Source: Streptomyces atriruber (GTDB lineage: Bacteria > Actinomycetota > Actinomycetes > Streptomycetales > Streptomycetaceae). From it: DNA of 51,040 nt. The notes beneath the pieces are model-generated. The model ran no database searches. It was not told where the DNA came from and worked only from the letters and a program-made list of their open reading frames with translations. Both the position numbers and the translations under genes were made by a program. The DNA is taken from NCBI RefSeq assembly GCF_001418325.1, contig NZ_LIPN01000194.1, positions 1 to 51,040 on the forward strand, written 5' to 3'. Positions 1 to 8,662 of this stretch are shown here, piece after piece. The first letter of the stretch is position 1. Every line of letters begins with the position of its first letter.

Positions 1-2
1 CC

Positions 3-1586
3 CCCAGGAACCCCGATCCCACAGACTCCGGCCCCGCAATCCCCGACCCCAAGCTCAAGCCCGAGCCCAAGCTCAAGCCCGAGCCCGAGTCCAAAGACAG
101 GCGCCCACTCGGCCCCGGGCCGCTGACCATCTCCGTGATGTGTCTGTGCGTCACCTTGGTGGTGGGGATGGTCTCCGCCGTGAACCTCGCCGTCCCCGCG
201 CTGTCGCGCAGTGCGCTGCGGCCGTCGGCCGAGTCGGTGATGTGGGTGGTCGACGGCTATGTGGTGTTCTTCGCCTGCCTGCTCATCCCGGGCGGCGCGC
301 TCGCCGACCGGCTCGGCCGCAAGCGCGTACTGGCCGTGGGCATGGGCCTGTTCACCGCCGGATGCGCGCTGTGCGCCGTGGCGCCGGGCATCGGCACGGT
401 GATCGCGGGCCGGGTGGTCAGCGGTGTGGGCGCCGCCGCGGTGCTGCCGACGACGCTGGCCCTGATGGTGGACGGTGCGCCGACGCACCGTCGGCCGCGC
501 CTGGTGGCCGTGTGGGCGTCGATGACGGGGCTTGCGGCCGTGCTGGGCAACGTCGGTGGCGGCGCGGCGCTGCAGATCGGTTCGTGGCGGGCGCTGTTCT
601 GGTGCGTGGTGCCGTTGTCGCTGGTGGCGCTCGTGCTGGTGGTGGCGTTCTCCCCGGCTCCCCCGCGGCACGACCGGCCGCTCTCGGTGGTGTCTGCGGG
701 CCTGCTGACGGCCGGGTTCCTCGCACTCCTTTCGGGCATCGTCTCCGGCCCGGAGGCCGGTTGGGGCAGCGCGCGGGTGCTGGGCGGGTTCGGTGCGGCG
801 GCGGTGCTGCTGACGTCCTGGGCCTGCTGGGAGCTGCGGCGTGAGCATCCCATGCTGGACCCCAGGCTGTTCACCGTGCCGGTGGTGCGGGCCGGGGCGG
901 TCGGCATGGCGCTGGTGTTCCTCGGCATATTCGGCCTGTTCTACGTCAACGGTCAGTATCTGCAGTACGCCAAGGGCTACTCGCCGCTGGGCGCGGGGGT
1001 GCGGTTGCTGCCGATGGCGGGCGCACTGTTGCTCGCGCCGCGCTGCGCGGTGGCGCTGGAGCGGCGCACCGGTCAGCGGCTGACGCTCGGGGCGGGTCTC
1101 GTGGTGCTGGCGGCCGGTCTGGGCACGGTCTCGCTGGTCGGCCCGAGCACCCCGTATCCGCTGTACGCGTTCGGGGCGACGCTCACCGCGGCCGGATGCG
1201 GTCTGGCCACGCCGCTGTTGTCGCACGGCATGATGTCCGCGCTGCCCGCGGACCGGGCCGGGGTGGGCTCGGGATTGCAGAGTCTGGCGCGCGAGCTGGG
1301 CAGCGCGCTGGGTGTGGCGGTCAGCGGCAGCGTGGTCACCCAGGTGTTCACGGCGGGCCTCCCCGCACCGCTGCGGGGGCCCGACGCACCGACGACCGTG
1401 CCCGCCGCCGAACAGCGCCTGGCCGCGGAGCACTTGGCCTCCCCTGGTCTGCGGCACGCCGTCGTCACGGACTTCACGACCTCCCTCGACACCGCGATGC
1501 GGGTGCTGGCCGTACTGGTGGTGGCAGTCGGCGCGCTGGTGGTCGTCTGGTATCCGCGCCGCGAGCCCCGGGTGGCGAGGCCGTAG
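3..1586 (+). CDS. MFS transporter, DHA2/EmrB-like drug efflux type (5' partial)
   Basis: Integral membrane protein of the major facilitator superfamily, probably a proton-coupled drug exporter with about 14 helices. An MFS loop motif (LADRLGRKR, near position 300) follows helix 2. Helices are dense up to the C-terminal VVAVGALVVVWYPRR. The frame is open to the left edge of the window. The first in-frame starts (GTG 135, ATG 138) fall inside the first hydrophobic helix and have no ribosome binding site, so the true start is probably upstream of the window. The preceding tail is charged and proline-rich (two copies of KLKPEP). The substrate cannot be read from sequence. The family call is firm, the start is not. 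Confidence 0.85.
   Translation, partial: PRNPDPTDSGPAIPDPKLKPEPKLKPEPESKDRRPLGPGPLTISVMCLCVTLVVGMVSAVNLAVPALSRSALRPSAESVMWVVDGYVVFFACLLIPGGALADRLGRKRVLAVGMGLFTAGCALCAVAPGIGTVIAGRVVSGVGAAAVLPTTLALMVDGAPTHRRPRLVAVWASMTGLAAVLGNVGGGAALQIGSWRALFWCVVPLSLVALVLVVAFSPAPPRHDRPLSVVSAGLLTAGFLALLSGIVSGPEAGWGSARVLGGFGAAAVLLTSWACWELRREHPMLDPRLFTVPVVRAGAVGMALVFLGIFGLFYVNGQYLQYAKGYSPLGAGVRLLPMAGALLLAPRCAVALERRTGQRLTLGAGLVVLAAGLGTVSLVGPSTPYPLYAFGATLTAAGCGLATPLLSHGMMSALPADRAGVGSGLQSLARELGSALGVAVSGSVVTQVFTAGLPAPLRGPDAPTTVPAAEQRLAAEHLASPGLRHAVVTDFTTSLDTAMRVLAVLVVAVGALVVVWYPRREPRVARP
51..86 (+). repeat. 18-bp perfect tandem repeat, two copies, in frame in MFS N-terminal tail
   Basis: Positions 51-68 and 69-86 are identical 18-mers (AAGCTCAAGCCCGAGCCC). 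Each encodes KLKPEP in the frame of the MFS transporter. The repeat lies in the cytosolic tail ahead of helix 1, so its copy number can vary without changing the frame. Confidence 0.85.
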
Positions 1587-1680
1587 CCGTTTGTCTCCCG
1601 GGTGGCTAGTCCCCCGAGCGTCGCTGGTTCACGGTGGTTCCTCCCAGCCGACCGGCCGAGTGGAGTGGAAGGGACCAACG

Positions 1681-2862
1681 GTGAGACGAAGACGATTTGT
1701 GGCAGGGACGATCGGCGCCTTCTCAGGGATCACTCTCGGTACGAGCCCGGTCCGGGCCGACACGCAGGCGCCCCGGTCGCAGCACCCGCAGAACGTGCAG
1801 GGCCGGAACGTGCAGGACCGGAAGCTGCGACAGGACTGGCGGGCCGTGCCGGCGCCGGGCAGTACCCCCGCCGCGCAGCTGCGCCGCGTGTCCGCCGCCG
1901 GAAGCGCGCTCGCATGGGCGGTGGGCGAGGAAGGTCTCGCCGGGCCCTCGCGGGGGCGGGCACTGGCGATGCTCTGGAACGGCAGCACCTGGTCGAAGGC
2001 CGACCTGTCGCACCTCGACTACAGCGGACGGCTCAGCGACGTCGCCACGGTCTGCTCCACCACCGCGTGGAGCGTCGGCCTGCCCACCGGGGACGCCAGT
2101 CCGCTCCTGCGCTGGGACGGATCCACCTGGCGCGAGGCCCCCTTCCCTGGCCGGGGCGAAACCGGCGTCAGGCTCGAATCGGTGGCGGTCGGTGCCGACC
2201 GCCGGGTGTGGATCTGCGGTGTCCGTGGCGGCGCCGCCCGTCTGCTCCTCGGCGACGGCAAGCGCTGGACCTGGCTGGACCCGCTTCCGGTCGCGAGCGC
2301 CAGCCTCTACCGAATCGTGCTCCGCACCCCGAACGAGGTCTGGGTCAGCGGCGACCAGGCGTCCGGAGGCGGCTGGGCCGGGCTCGTGGCCCGCTGGAAC
2401 GGGACGTGGACCGTCCTGCCCCCGCTCACGGGCGCCCGCCTGAGCATCAGCGACGTGTACGCGGCCGCCGCGGACGACGTATGGGCCGTGGGCACCGAGG
2501 CGGGCGTCGGCGGGCCACCGGGACGCCCCGGCAACCCCGCCCTGGCCCACTGGGACGGCACGGCGTGGAACCGGGTCGAACCGGGCTTCACCGTCGGCTC
2601 GTTGTCGGGAATCGCGGGTGACGCGCAGGGCCGCGCCGCCTGGATATCGGGCTGGAACTACCGGGACCAGAGCCGCAGTACGTACCTGCGGCGGGACGGC
2701 GGCGGCTGGATCGTCGCCCGGGGCCCGGCGGGCACGGCGACGGCTCCGTACCTCAACGACGTCGCTTCCGTACCCGGCACCGGCGGGTTCTGGTCGGTGG
2801 GCATGACCAGCACTGTCCCTGCCCCGCCGACCGAGGCGTACACGGAATGCCTCGACGCCTGA
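1681..2862 (+). CDS. Secreted propeller-like W-[DN]-G-x-x-W repeat protein
   Basis: Predicted exported protein of 393 aa. The GTG start at 1681 follows a purine-rich GGAAGGGA. The N-terminus (RRRRFVAGTIGAFSG, then ASPVRA-type residues) looks like a Tat-type signal with an AxA-like cleavage site near residue 26. The mature part has at least five repeats of about 45-60 residues ending in motifs such as LRWDGSTWREAPF and AHWDGTAWNRVEPG, separated by strand-rich segments containing DVWAVG or EVWVSG. This pattern is typical of beta-propeller-like proteins. No catalytic residue is recognisable. It is a clear paralogue of the two tandem genes at 47163-49354. Function unknown; extracellular binding or a structural role is inference. 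Confidence 0.75.
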   Translation: MRRRRFVAGTIGAFSGITLGTSPVRADTQAPRSQHPQNVQGRNVQDRKLRQDWRAVPAPGSTPAAQLRRVSAAGSALAWAVGEEGLAGPSRGRALAMLWNGSTWSKADLSHLDYSGRLSDVATVCSTTAWSVGLPTGDASPLLRWDGSTWREAPFPGRGETGVRLESVAVGADRRVWICGVRGGAARLLLGDGKRWTWLDPLPVASASLYRIVLRTPNEVWVSGDQASGGGWAGLVARWNGTWTVLPPLTGARLSISDVYAAAADDVWAVGTEAGVGGPPGRPGNPALAHWDGTAWNRVEPGFTVGSLSGIAGDAQGRAAWISGWNYRDQSRSTYLRRDGGGWIVARGPAGTATAPYLNDVASVPGTGGFWSVGMTSTVPAPPTEAYTECLDA

Positions 2863-2902
2863 CCGAGCGTCAGTGGCCGGCCGGCAAGCCACCCGTCGCC
2901 CG

Positions 2903-2934
2903 GTGGGGCCGCGTCCTGTCCGACGCGGCCCCAC
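2903..2934. terminator. Bidirectional hairpin terminator between convergent genes
   Basis: A perfect 13-bp stem (GTGGGGCCGCGTC at 2903-2915, its complement at 2922-2934) with a 6-nt loop lies between the converging propeller-like gene and the ABC exporter. There is no U-tract, as is common in Streptomyces. Confidence 0.8.
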
Positions 2935-2963
2935 GGTGAGGCGGTGCTTGGGTGCGCTCTGGC

Positions 2964-4859
2964 TCAGCGGTCCTGGGCCAGGGCGTACAGCTCGCCCAGC
3001 AGACTCCCCTCGGTCGCGACGAGTTCGTCGAAGGTGCCCTGTTCCCGGACGGCTCCCCGGTCGAGGACGACGACGCGGTCCGCCATCCGTACGTTGTCCA
3101 GCCGGTGTGTCACCACCACGGTGATCCGGTCCGGGGCCATGGCCCGCAGCTCCTGGAAGATCGTGTGCTCACCACGGGCGTCCATCTCACTGGTCGGCTC
3201 GTCCAAGACGAGGACACCCGGTTCGCGGTACATGGCCCTGGCGCAGGCCAGGCGCTGCCACTGCCCGCCGGACAGCTCGTGGCCGCCCCACACGGACCGG
3301 GCGAGGAGCGTGTCCAGTCGGCCGGGCAGTTCGCGCAGCGCCTCGGTCATGCCGACCCGCTCCGCAGCGTCCCAGATCCGTTCGTCGCCGTACTCGCGGG
3401 GCTGCCCCAGAGTGATGTTCTCCCGGGCCGCCAGGGGCCAGTGGCCGTTCTTCTGCGGGACCAGGCCCACGTGCCGCCAGACCGACTCCGCGTCCGCGGT
3501 GGTCAGATCGGTGTCGTCCCACAGCACCTTGCCGTGGGTGGGCACGGTGAGCCCGGTCAGCATCCGGATCAGTGTCGACTTCCCCGCACCGTTCTCCCCG
3601 ACCAGCGCGACGATCTCACCGCGGTTGAGCGTGAGGGTGATCGGGCGCACGGCCGAGGTGTCCTTGCCCGGGTAGGCGTACGAGGCGCCTTCGAGGCGGA
3701 TCCGCTGCGGGGGCCCGGCCTGCACGGTGCCGCGGGCCGTGGTCATGGCGCGGACCTCGTCGACGAACTCGTGGTAGTCGGAGAGGTAGAGGCCGTGGTG
3801 GAACATCACCGTGCCGTATCTGATGATCGAGTTCAGGGCGCGCCCGGCGGTCTGGGAGGCGACGACGGCCGTGCCCGCGACGGCCGTCGACATGGTGCCC
3901 GCGAGCACCAGCGCGGCCAGTGCGAGCCACATGCCGAGGGTGAACAGGCCGCCGAGGGACGCGGCCAGCAGCGTGATCAGCAGATAGGGCCGGGCCCCCG
4001 CCAGCTCACGGCCTTCCACGCGGTCGCACATCGCCCGGTACCAGAAGTGCAGGTAGCCGCGCATCGTGTTGGCCCGCAGTTCGTCGGCGAGCTCGGCCGT
4101 GGTCAGCCACCAGCGCATCATGCCGCGCACGTTGCGGGCGGAGACCGTCCGGTCGTGGACGCGGTAGTCGACCCGCGCCGCGATGACTCCGCCCAGGCCA
4201 CGGGGGACGACGGAGAGCAGGAGCACGCCGAGCAGCAGCGGGTGCAGGGACGTGAGGACGGTCGCCGCGGACACCAGCTGGACGAGGCCGTTGGTCAGGG
4301 TCTTGGCGTCGTCGGCGAGGTCGACGGCGCGCAGGGCGCCGATCTCCGCCGCCTTGCTCCGGTCCCCGAAGCCCTCCGCGTCGTACGCGGCGAGCTCGGC
4401 CCGCATGTGCAGGTCGACGAGGGTGAGGTCCGCGGCCGAGGCGATCTTCGGGTTGAGGCGCCGGGTCGCCCAGTCCGCGAGGATCCACATCGCGGCGCCG
4501 GTGGCCATGGCCACGACGGCGACGACCAGCGCGGGCCACGCGTGGGTGAGGCCCGCACGGGGGTCGGCGGCCATCAGCTGCGGCAGCGCGCGGGCGACGG
4601 CGCCGAGCATCACGGCCGTGCCGAGGCCGGAGAGGAGTTGGCAGACGACGACCGTGCTGGTCATGCGCCGGTCGACCGTCCAGGCCAGCCGGGCCGTCTG
4701 GAGCAGCGCCGCGGGGATGCGGCGGGCCATGTCGCGCAGGGTGGCGTCGTCCATGGCACGACGGTGCTTGCGGCCGTTGTAGTCGAGCTCCGGCGGCTCG
4801 GACGGCGGCGGGACTGCCGTCCGAGGGGCGGGGACGGGTGTGTTGCGCGGCGTCGTCAT
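2964..4859 (-). CDS. ABC transporter, fused permease/ATP-binding half-transporter
   Basis: A 631-aa type IV half-transporter, expected to work as a homodimer exporting a peptide, lipid or small molecule. The N-terminal half carries about six hydrophobic helices and has no C39 peptidase domain. The C-terminal ATPase has Walker A (LVGENGAGKSTL), the signature ELSGGQWQRLACARAM, Walker B (VLVLDEPTS) and a switch His (VVVTHRLD). I chose the ATG at 4859 because it forms an ATGA overlap with the stop of a 50-codon ORF that has a good ribosome binding site. Longer in-frame starts encode an arginine-rich stretch unlike a transporter N-terminus. The substrate is unknown, and the upstream small ORF is a candidate partner. 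Confidence 0.88.
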   Translation of the reverse strand: MTTPRNTPVPAPRTAVPPPSEPPELDYNGRKHRRAMDDATLRDMARRIPAALLQTARLAWTVDRRMTSTVVVCQLLSGLGTAVMLGAVARALPQLMAADPRAGLTHAWPALVVAVVAMATGAAMWILADWATRRLNPKIASAADLTLVDLHMRAELAAYDAEGFGDRSKAAEIGALRAVDLADDAKTLTNGLVQLVSAATVLTSLHPLLLGVLLLSVVPRGLGGVIAARVDYRVHDRTVSARNVRGMMRWWLTTAELADELRANTMRGYLHFWYRAMCDRVEGRELAGARPYLLITLLAASLGGLFTLGMWLALAALVLAGTMSTAVAGTAVVASQTAGRALNSIIRYGTVMFHHGLYLSDYHEFVDEVRAMTTARGTVQAGPPQRIRLEGASYAYPGKDTSAVRPITLTLNRGEIVALVGENGAGKSTLIRMLTGLTVPTHGKVLWDDTDLTTADAESVWRHVGLVPQKNGHWPLAARENITLGQPREYGDERIWDAAERVGMTEALRELPGRLDTLLARSVWGGHELSGGQWQRLACARAMYREPGVLVLDEPTSEMDARGEHTIFQELRAMAPDRITVVVTHRLDNVRMADRVVVLDRGAVREQGTFDELVATEGSLLGELYALAQDR

Positions 4860-5008
4860 GCCCCCCACCCCGATGACGGTCGTGATGCGGAGGCGAACAG
4901 GACGCGACGTACGTCGACCGGTCGCCGGAACGCGGTCGCCGCGGCAGCCTGCGCGGGCGGATTCTCGAACACGGGGTGAAGGGCGGTAAGCACGCGGACG
5001 GGATTCAC
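4856..5008 (-). CDS. Small ORF (50 codons) translationally coupled to ABC exporter
   Basis: Starts at GTG 5008, five bases after a strong GAGGAG, and ends in a TGA that overlaps the exporter ATG (ATGA, 4856-4859). The product begins VNPVRVLTALHPVFENP, has an AQAAAA stretch and ends SRPSSGWGA. I do not recognise the family. The tight coupling and the position ahead of an exporter suggest either a leader ORF that couples translation or a small exported peptide such as a RiPP precursor. No modification enzyme lies next to it, which weakens the precursor reading. Confidence 0.5.
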   Translation of the reverse strand: MNPVRVLTALHPVFENPPAQAAAATAFRRPVDVRRVLFASASRPSSGWGA

Positions 5009-5361
5009 AAGTTCTCCTCGGTAGCAGTGGACGAACACAGCACCGAGACAACGCTGCTGATCACAGGGCCGATACGGGCACCCATGGGCGACGGATCGAG
5101 CGAAAGTTCGACGCCGGGCGGGCAGCGCAAGTGCCGACGGCCTTGACGTCCGCCCCCTGCGCGTTCGATTCACTCTCACGGGGATCGGCCTGCCAGACAC
5201 CACGGGCGAGCGCGGCCGGGAACTGGTATTGGCGCCACCGCCGGAGAGCGTGTGCCGGAGAATGGCTGAGACCCACTCAACTCAGGTAAGGGCAGGCAAC
5301 CTTCGCGGCAGGCCTTCCGGTCCCCCACCCTCGACGAACCCATCGATCAAAGGGGCAGGAC
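5009..5361. promoter_or_regulatory. Divergent intergenic region, small ORF/ABC exporter versus serine hydrolase
   Basis: About 350 bp without a supportable gene. It must hold the promoters for both divergent units. I see only short CCGGAGA repeats (about 5241 and 5255) and a loose AGGT...ACCT inverted repeat near 5285-5303 whose spacing does not fit an iron box. The frames across it look like arginine-rich GC artefacts. Confidence 0.4.
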
Positions 5362-6540
5362 ATGTCAGGACGGACCGCTCCGGCGGGCGTGACCGCATTG
5401 GCGGTGGTGACTGCAGTGGCAGCAGGGACGCTCGTGGCACCCGCCACGGCGGCTGCCCAGGACCGTCACTCCGCCACCTGGCGTGCCATGGACGCCGCTG
5501 TCGAGGAAGGCGTCCCCGGAGTGACCGGCCAGGCTGATGACAAGTACGGCACCTGGAACGGCACCTCGGGCGTCGGCGACCTCACGACCGGCAGACCACG
5601 CGACTCCCGCGACCACTACCGCATCGGCAGCATCACCAAGACCTTCGTGGCGACGGTTCTCCTGCAGCTCGCGGGCGAGGGGAAGATCGACCTGGACGAC
5701 ACGGTCGACCACTGGCTGCCCGGCCTCGTGCGCGGCAACGGCCACGACGGCAGGCACATCACGGTCCGCCAGGTCCTCAACCACACCAGCGGCATCTACG
5801 ACTACTACGCGGACGACGACTTCGCCGCCTCCTTCAGGCTGCGGGACGGCTTCTTCGAGCACCGGTACGACACCTGGCGTCCCGAGCAACTGGTGGCGGT
5901 CGCCATGCGACACGAGCCGACCAGCTCCACACCGGGCACGTCGTGGCACTACTCCGACACGAACTACATCGTCGCCGGAATGATCGTGCAGAAGGTCACC
6001 GGGCGTTCGTACGCGCACGAGGTCCGCAAGCGCATCATCCAGCCACTGGGGCTGCGGCACACCACGGACCCCAGCACCGGCTCGGACATGCCGCGGCCCA
6101 GCAGTCGCGCGTACTCCAAGCTCGCCGACGACAGCACGGGCCCGACGTACGACGTCACGGAGTTCAACCCGTCCGCCGCCTGGACGAGCGGGGGGATGAT
6201 CTCCGACTCGGCCGATCTGAACCGCTTCTACGCGGCCCTGCTCGGCGGTCGGCTGCTGCCCACGCGGCAACTCGCCGAGATGATGACGACCGTTCCCATG
6301 GGTGAGGAATTTCCCGGGGCTCGCTACGGTCTCGGACTCGCCCGACGGACGCTCAGCTGCGGCGAGGAGGTCTGGGGCCACCATGGCGGCATCCTCGGCT
6401 CCACCTCCGAGGCAGTGACGACCAAGGACGGCCGCCACTCGCTCGCCTTCAATTTCAACGGCGACTGGGCCGGCAACAGCAACGCGGTGCTCGAAGCCGA
6501 GTTCTGCGGGCCGCGGACCGGAACACACGACCGCTCGTGA
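5362..6540 (+). CDS. Secreted serine hydrolase, class C beta-lactamase / D-Ala-D-Ala carboxypeptidase family
   Basis: 392-aa exported penicillin-recognising enzyme. A Sec-type signal peptide covers about residues 1-32 (hydrophobic core, then ATAAAQ). The nucleophile motif S90-I-T-K93 (IGSITKTF) is present. The second motif reads Y197-S-D-T-N, where the Streptomyces R61 DD-peptidase has YSN, so its Asn is Asp here. The third-motif region is HHGG. The length is typical for R61-like DD-carboxypeptidases and alkaline D-peptidases. Likely substrates are D-amino-acid peptides or peptidoglycan stems; true beta-lactamase activity is not implied. The start has AAAGGGGCAGGAC upstream. A GNAT gene follows after 27 bp on the same strand. 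Confidence 0.85.
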   Translation: MSGRTAPAGVTALAVVTAVAAGTLVAPATAAAQDRHSATWRAMDAAVEEGVPGVTGQADDKYGTWNGTSGVGDLTTGRPRDSRDHYRIGSITKTFVATVLLQLAGEGKIDLDDTVDHWLPGLVRGNGHDGRHITVRQVLNHTSGIYDYYADDDFAASFRLRDGFFEHRYDTWRPEQLVAVAMRHEPTSSTPGTSWHYSDTNYIVAGMIVQKVTGRSYAHEVRKRIIQPLGLRHTTDPSTGSDMPRPSSRAYSKLADDSTGPTYDVTEFNPSAAWTSGGMISDSADLNRFYAALLGGRLLPTRQLAEMMTTVPMGEEFPGARYGLGLARRTLSCGEEVWGHHGGILGSTSEAVTTKDGRHSLAFNFNGDWAGNSNAVLEAEFCGPRTGTHDRS

Positions 6541-6567
6541 ACACCATGAGATCCATAGGATGGCGCC

Positions 6568-7107
6568 ATGGGACGTTCGACGCCGATAGCACCGTCGGCT
6601 CAGCCACTCACGGACGATGTGGTGGCCGTCAGACCCCGGCGCGCGTCGGATCTGCCCGCCATCGAGGCAGCGAGCCATGACCCCGAGACGCTCCGTTGGC
6701 TCGACGACACGCCCATGGACGCGGCCGACCGCGGCACGAGCCTGTCCCGGACCGAGGAGGCCTGGCGGACCGGGCGGGCGGCGCCGCTGGTGGTCGCGGA
6801 CGCCACGACGGACGAGCCGGTCGGGATCGTCAACCTGCAGTTCCGCGACGATGCCGTGGCGACCGTCGCGTACAGCGTGTTCCCCGCGCATCGCGGCCGC
6901 GGCATCGCCCCGAGGGCCGTGCGGCTGCTCGCGGGATGGGCTCTGGGCGAACTCCGGCTGACGCAAATCCTCTTGGAGGCCGCGGAGGCCAACACGGCGT
7001 CGGTCAGGGTCGCCGAGAAGTGCGGGTTCGAGCGGGTCGGCAGCCGGGTCGAGCCGAGTGCGGAAGGTCCGCACACGCTGCTCGTGTTCGCGTGCACGAA
7101 GGCCTGA
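6568..7107 (+). CDS. GNAT family N-acetyltransferase
   Basis: 179-aa cytosolic acetyltransferase of the RimJ/RimL type. The central segment VATVAYSVFPAHRGRGIAPRA carries the acetyl-CoA pyrophosphate-binding R/Q-x-x-G-x-G/A pattern (HRGRGIA). It is followed by the usual NTASVRVAEKCGFERVG segment at the C-terminal side. The ATG at 6568 lies 27 bp after the serine hydrolase stop, so the two may be co-transcribed. The acceptor substrate is not predictable. The length fits the family. Confidence 0.85.
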   Translation: MGRSTPIAPSAQPLTDDVVAVRPRRASDLPAIEAASHDPETLRWLDDTPMDAADRGTSLSRTEEAWRTGRAAPLVVADATTDEPVGIVNLQFRDDAVATVAYSVFPAHRGRGIAPRAVRLLAGWALGELRLTQILLEAAEANTASVRVAEKCGFERVGSRVEPSAEGPHTLLVFACTKA

Positions 7108-7114
7108 ATGCCTC

Positions 7115-7154
7115 CACGGGGTGCCGGGTGGCCGTCACCACCCGGAACCCCGTG
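7115..7154. terminator. Bidirectional hairpin terminator
   Basis: A long inverted repeat (CACGGGG-tg-CCGGGTGG, 6-nt loop, then the matching arm) fills the gap between the converging GNAT and sigma factor genes. The stem is about 15 bp with one 2x2 internal mismatch. Confidence 0.8.
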
Positions 7155-7164
7155 CCGGTGCCCG

Positions 7165-8016
7165 CTACCTGGCGAGCTCCGCGGGCTCGTCCAGCCGCGT
7201 CAGCTTCCGCGGGTTCACCACCGCGTGGATCCGGGTGACCTGTCCGTCCTCCACCACGAGGCTCACCGCGGCCAGTTGGCCGTCGACCTCGACCCGGCCC
7301 GCGGGCGCGCCGTTCAGCCACACCGTCGACACCGTCCGGTCCGGGCGGGCCAGCAGTGCCGCCACGAGTTGCGCCCCGTGGACGGGGGCCGGGGCCGCGG
7401 CCGCCACCCCGCCGCCGTCGGCGATCAGGACCACGTCCGGCGCCATGACCTCCATCAGGTCCTGCACCTGCCCGGTGCGCAGCGCGGCCAGGAACCGCTC
7501 GACCACCAGCTGCTGTTCCGAGCGGCTCACCTTCGTCCGGGGCCGCCGCGCGGCCACGTGCTCGCGTGCGCGGCTCGCGATCTGACGCACCGCGGCCGCG
7601 GACTTGCCGACGGCCCCGGCGATCTCGCCATACGGCATCTCGAACACCTCGCGGAGCACGAACACCGCCCGCTCGGTCGGCCCGAGCGTCTCCAGCACCG
7701 TCAGCAGCGCGATCGAGACGCTCTCCGCCAGTTCGACGTCCTCGGCCACGTCGGGACTGGTCAGCAGCGGTTCCGGGAGCCACTCGCCGACGTAATCGAC
7801 GCGGCTGCGCGCCACCGTCCGCAGCCGGTTGAGGGCCTGCCGCGTGACGATCCGCACCAGGTACGCCCGCGGATCACGCACCTGCGCACGGTCGACGTCG
7901 GCCCACCGCAGCCAGGACTCCTGCAGCACGTCCTCGGCGTCGGCAGCCGACCCGAGCATCTCGTAGGCGACGGTGAACAGGAGGCTGCGGTGGATGACGT
8001 ACGGGTCCTCGGTCAT
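7165..8016 (-). CDS. sigJ: RNA polymerase ECF sigma factor, ECF41 type
   Basis: 283-aa extracytoplasmic-function sigma factor with a C-terminal extension. Sigma region 2 has the AYEMLGSAADAEDVLQESWLRW segment; region 4 has RAVFVLREVFEMPYGEIAGAVGKS. The linker WLPEPL and C-terminal extension motifs (DGGG, an NPRKL version of NPxKL) are hallmarks of ECF41. In that group a SnoaL-like C-terminal domain replaces an anti-sigma factor and tunes activity. Its ATG overlaps the stop of the upstream carboxymuconolactone-decarboxylase-like gene (ATGA). ECF41 factors typically control such COE-type neighbours, which fits. The symbol sigJ is used by analogy with the mycobacterial ECF41 member; orthology is not established. 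Confidence 0.88.
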   Translation of the reverse strand: MTEDPYVIHRSLLFTVAYEMLGSAADAEDVLQESWLRWADVDRAQVRDPRAYLVRIVTRQALNRLRTVARSRVDYVGEWLPEPLLTSPDVAEDVELAESVSIALLTVLETLGPTERAVFVLREVFEMPYGEIAGAVGKSAAAVRQIASRAREHVAARRPRTKVSRSEQQLVVERFLAALRTGQVQDLMEVMAPDVVLIADGGGVAAAAPAPVHGAQLVAALLARPDRTVSTVWLNGAPAGRVEVDGQLAAVSLVVEDGQVTRIHAVVNPRKLTRLDEPAELAR

Positions 8017-8591
8017 GCCGTCGACGCCACGCCGGATGCCTCGGGACGCGTCGCGAGCGGAATCTCGCAGGCGTCGGAGAATCCCTGCGAGGAGACTCCG
8101 TTGGCGACGTTGACCCTGGTCGCCAGGTTGACGTAGGCGATCACCGTGGTGAGCTCGACCATCGCCGCGGGCCCGAGCCGGTCCAGCAGGCTTGCGTACT
8201 GCTCGTCGGTGACGGTCATCGGCGTGTCGGTCATGGCCTCCGCATACTCCATCACGTCCCGCTCGATCGGGGTGAAGACCTCCGAGGTCCGCCAGCGCGG
8301 CACCTGGCTCGCCTTGGCCAGGTCAAGCTTCTCGTTCCGGGCCAGGAAGTAGCCGACGTCGAGGCACCAGCTGCAGCCGACCTGTGCCGCGACGGCCATG
8401 TGGGCGAACGACTTGAGACTGGCGTCGGCCGCGTCCCACGCGCCCACCTTGCCGCCGAACTCCAGGCTGTCCTGGGCTACGTGCGGGCTGTGCCACACCA
8501 CCTCGACGTTCTCGGGAACGGCGCCGAACTGGTCGATCATGTTCGCCGCGAGCTCGGCGGGGAGCTCGGCCTTCGGGAGACGTAGCGTCAC
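8013..8591 (-). CDS. Carboxymuconolactone decarboxylase / AhpD-like protein
   Basis: 192-aa all-helical AhpD/CMD-fold protein. It has the family C-x-x-C-type motif region (GCSWCLDVGY, with Cys-x-x-Cys), associated with alkylhydroperoxidase activity in AhpD relatives. I chose GTG 8591 because AAGGAG lies six bases upstream; the longer in-frame ATG has no such site. Its stop overlaps the sigma factor start. It is the COE partner expected of an ECF41 factor, and an ECF41-like promoter lies upstream (8636-8662). The substrate is unknown; a redox or peroxide role is inference. Confidence 0.85.
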   Translation of the reverse strand: MTLRLPKAELPAELAANMIDQFGAVPENVEVVWHSPHVAQDSLEFGGKVGAWDAADASLKSFAHMAVAAQVGCSWCLDVGYFLARNEKLDLAKASQVPRWRTSEVFTPIERDVMEYAEAMTDTPMTVTDEQYASLLDRLGPAAMVELTTVIAYVNLATRVNVANGVSSQGFSDACEIPLATRPEASGVASTA

Positions 8592-8635
8592 GGTGCACTC
8601 CTTGTACGTGTGCCTGTTGGGCTGTTCGACATGAA

Positions 8636-8662
8636 GACACCGGCGCCCCCTCGAATGTGACA
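8636..8662 (-). promoter_or_regulatory. Predicted ECF41-type promoter (TGTCACA-N16-TGTC)
   Basis: Read on the minus strand, TGTCACA (8662-8656), 16 nt, then TGTC (8639-8636). The published ECF41 consensus is TGTCACA-N16-CGTC, so all but one position match. It lies about 45 bp ahead of the CMD-like GTG start and would drive the CMD-sigma operon, implying autoregulation. Confidence 0.7.

Noticed and set aside
2952..4979. A 675-codon plus-strand open frame antisense to the ABC exporter
   Set aside because: Repetitive Arg/Gly/His/Glu composition without domains; the minus strand encodes a complete ABC ATPase.
5285..5303. Possible iron box (AGGT ... ACCT) upstream of the serine hydrolase
   Set aside because: There are 11 bases between the half-sites, against seven in the DmdR1/IdeR consensus, and no iron-related gene follows.
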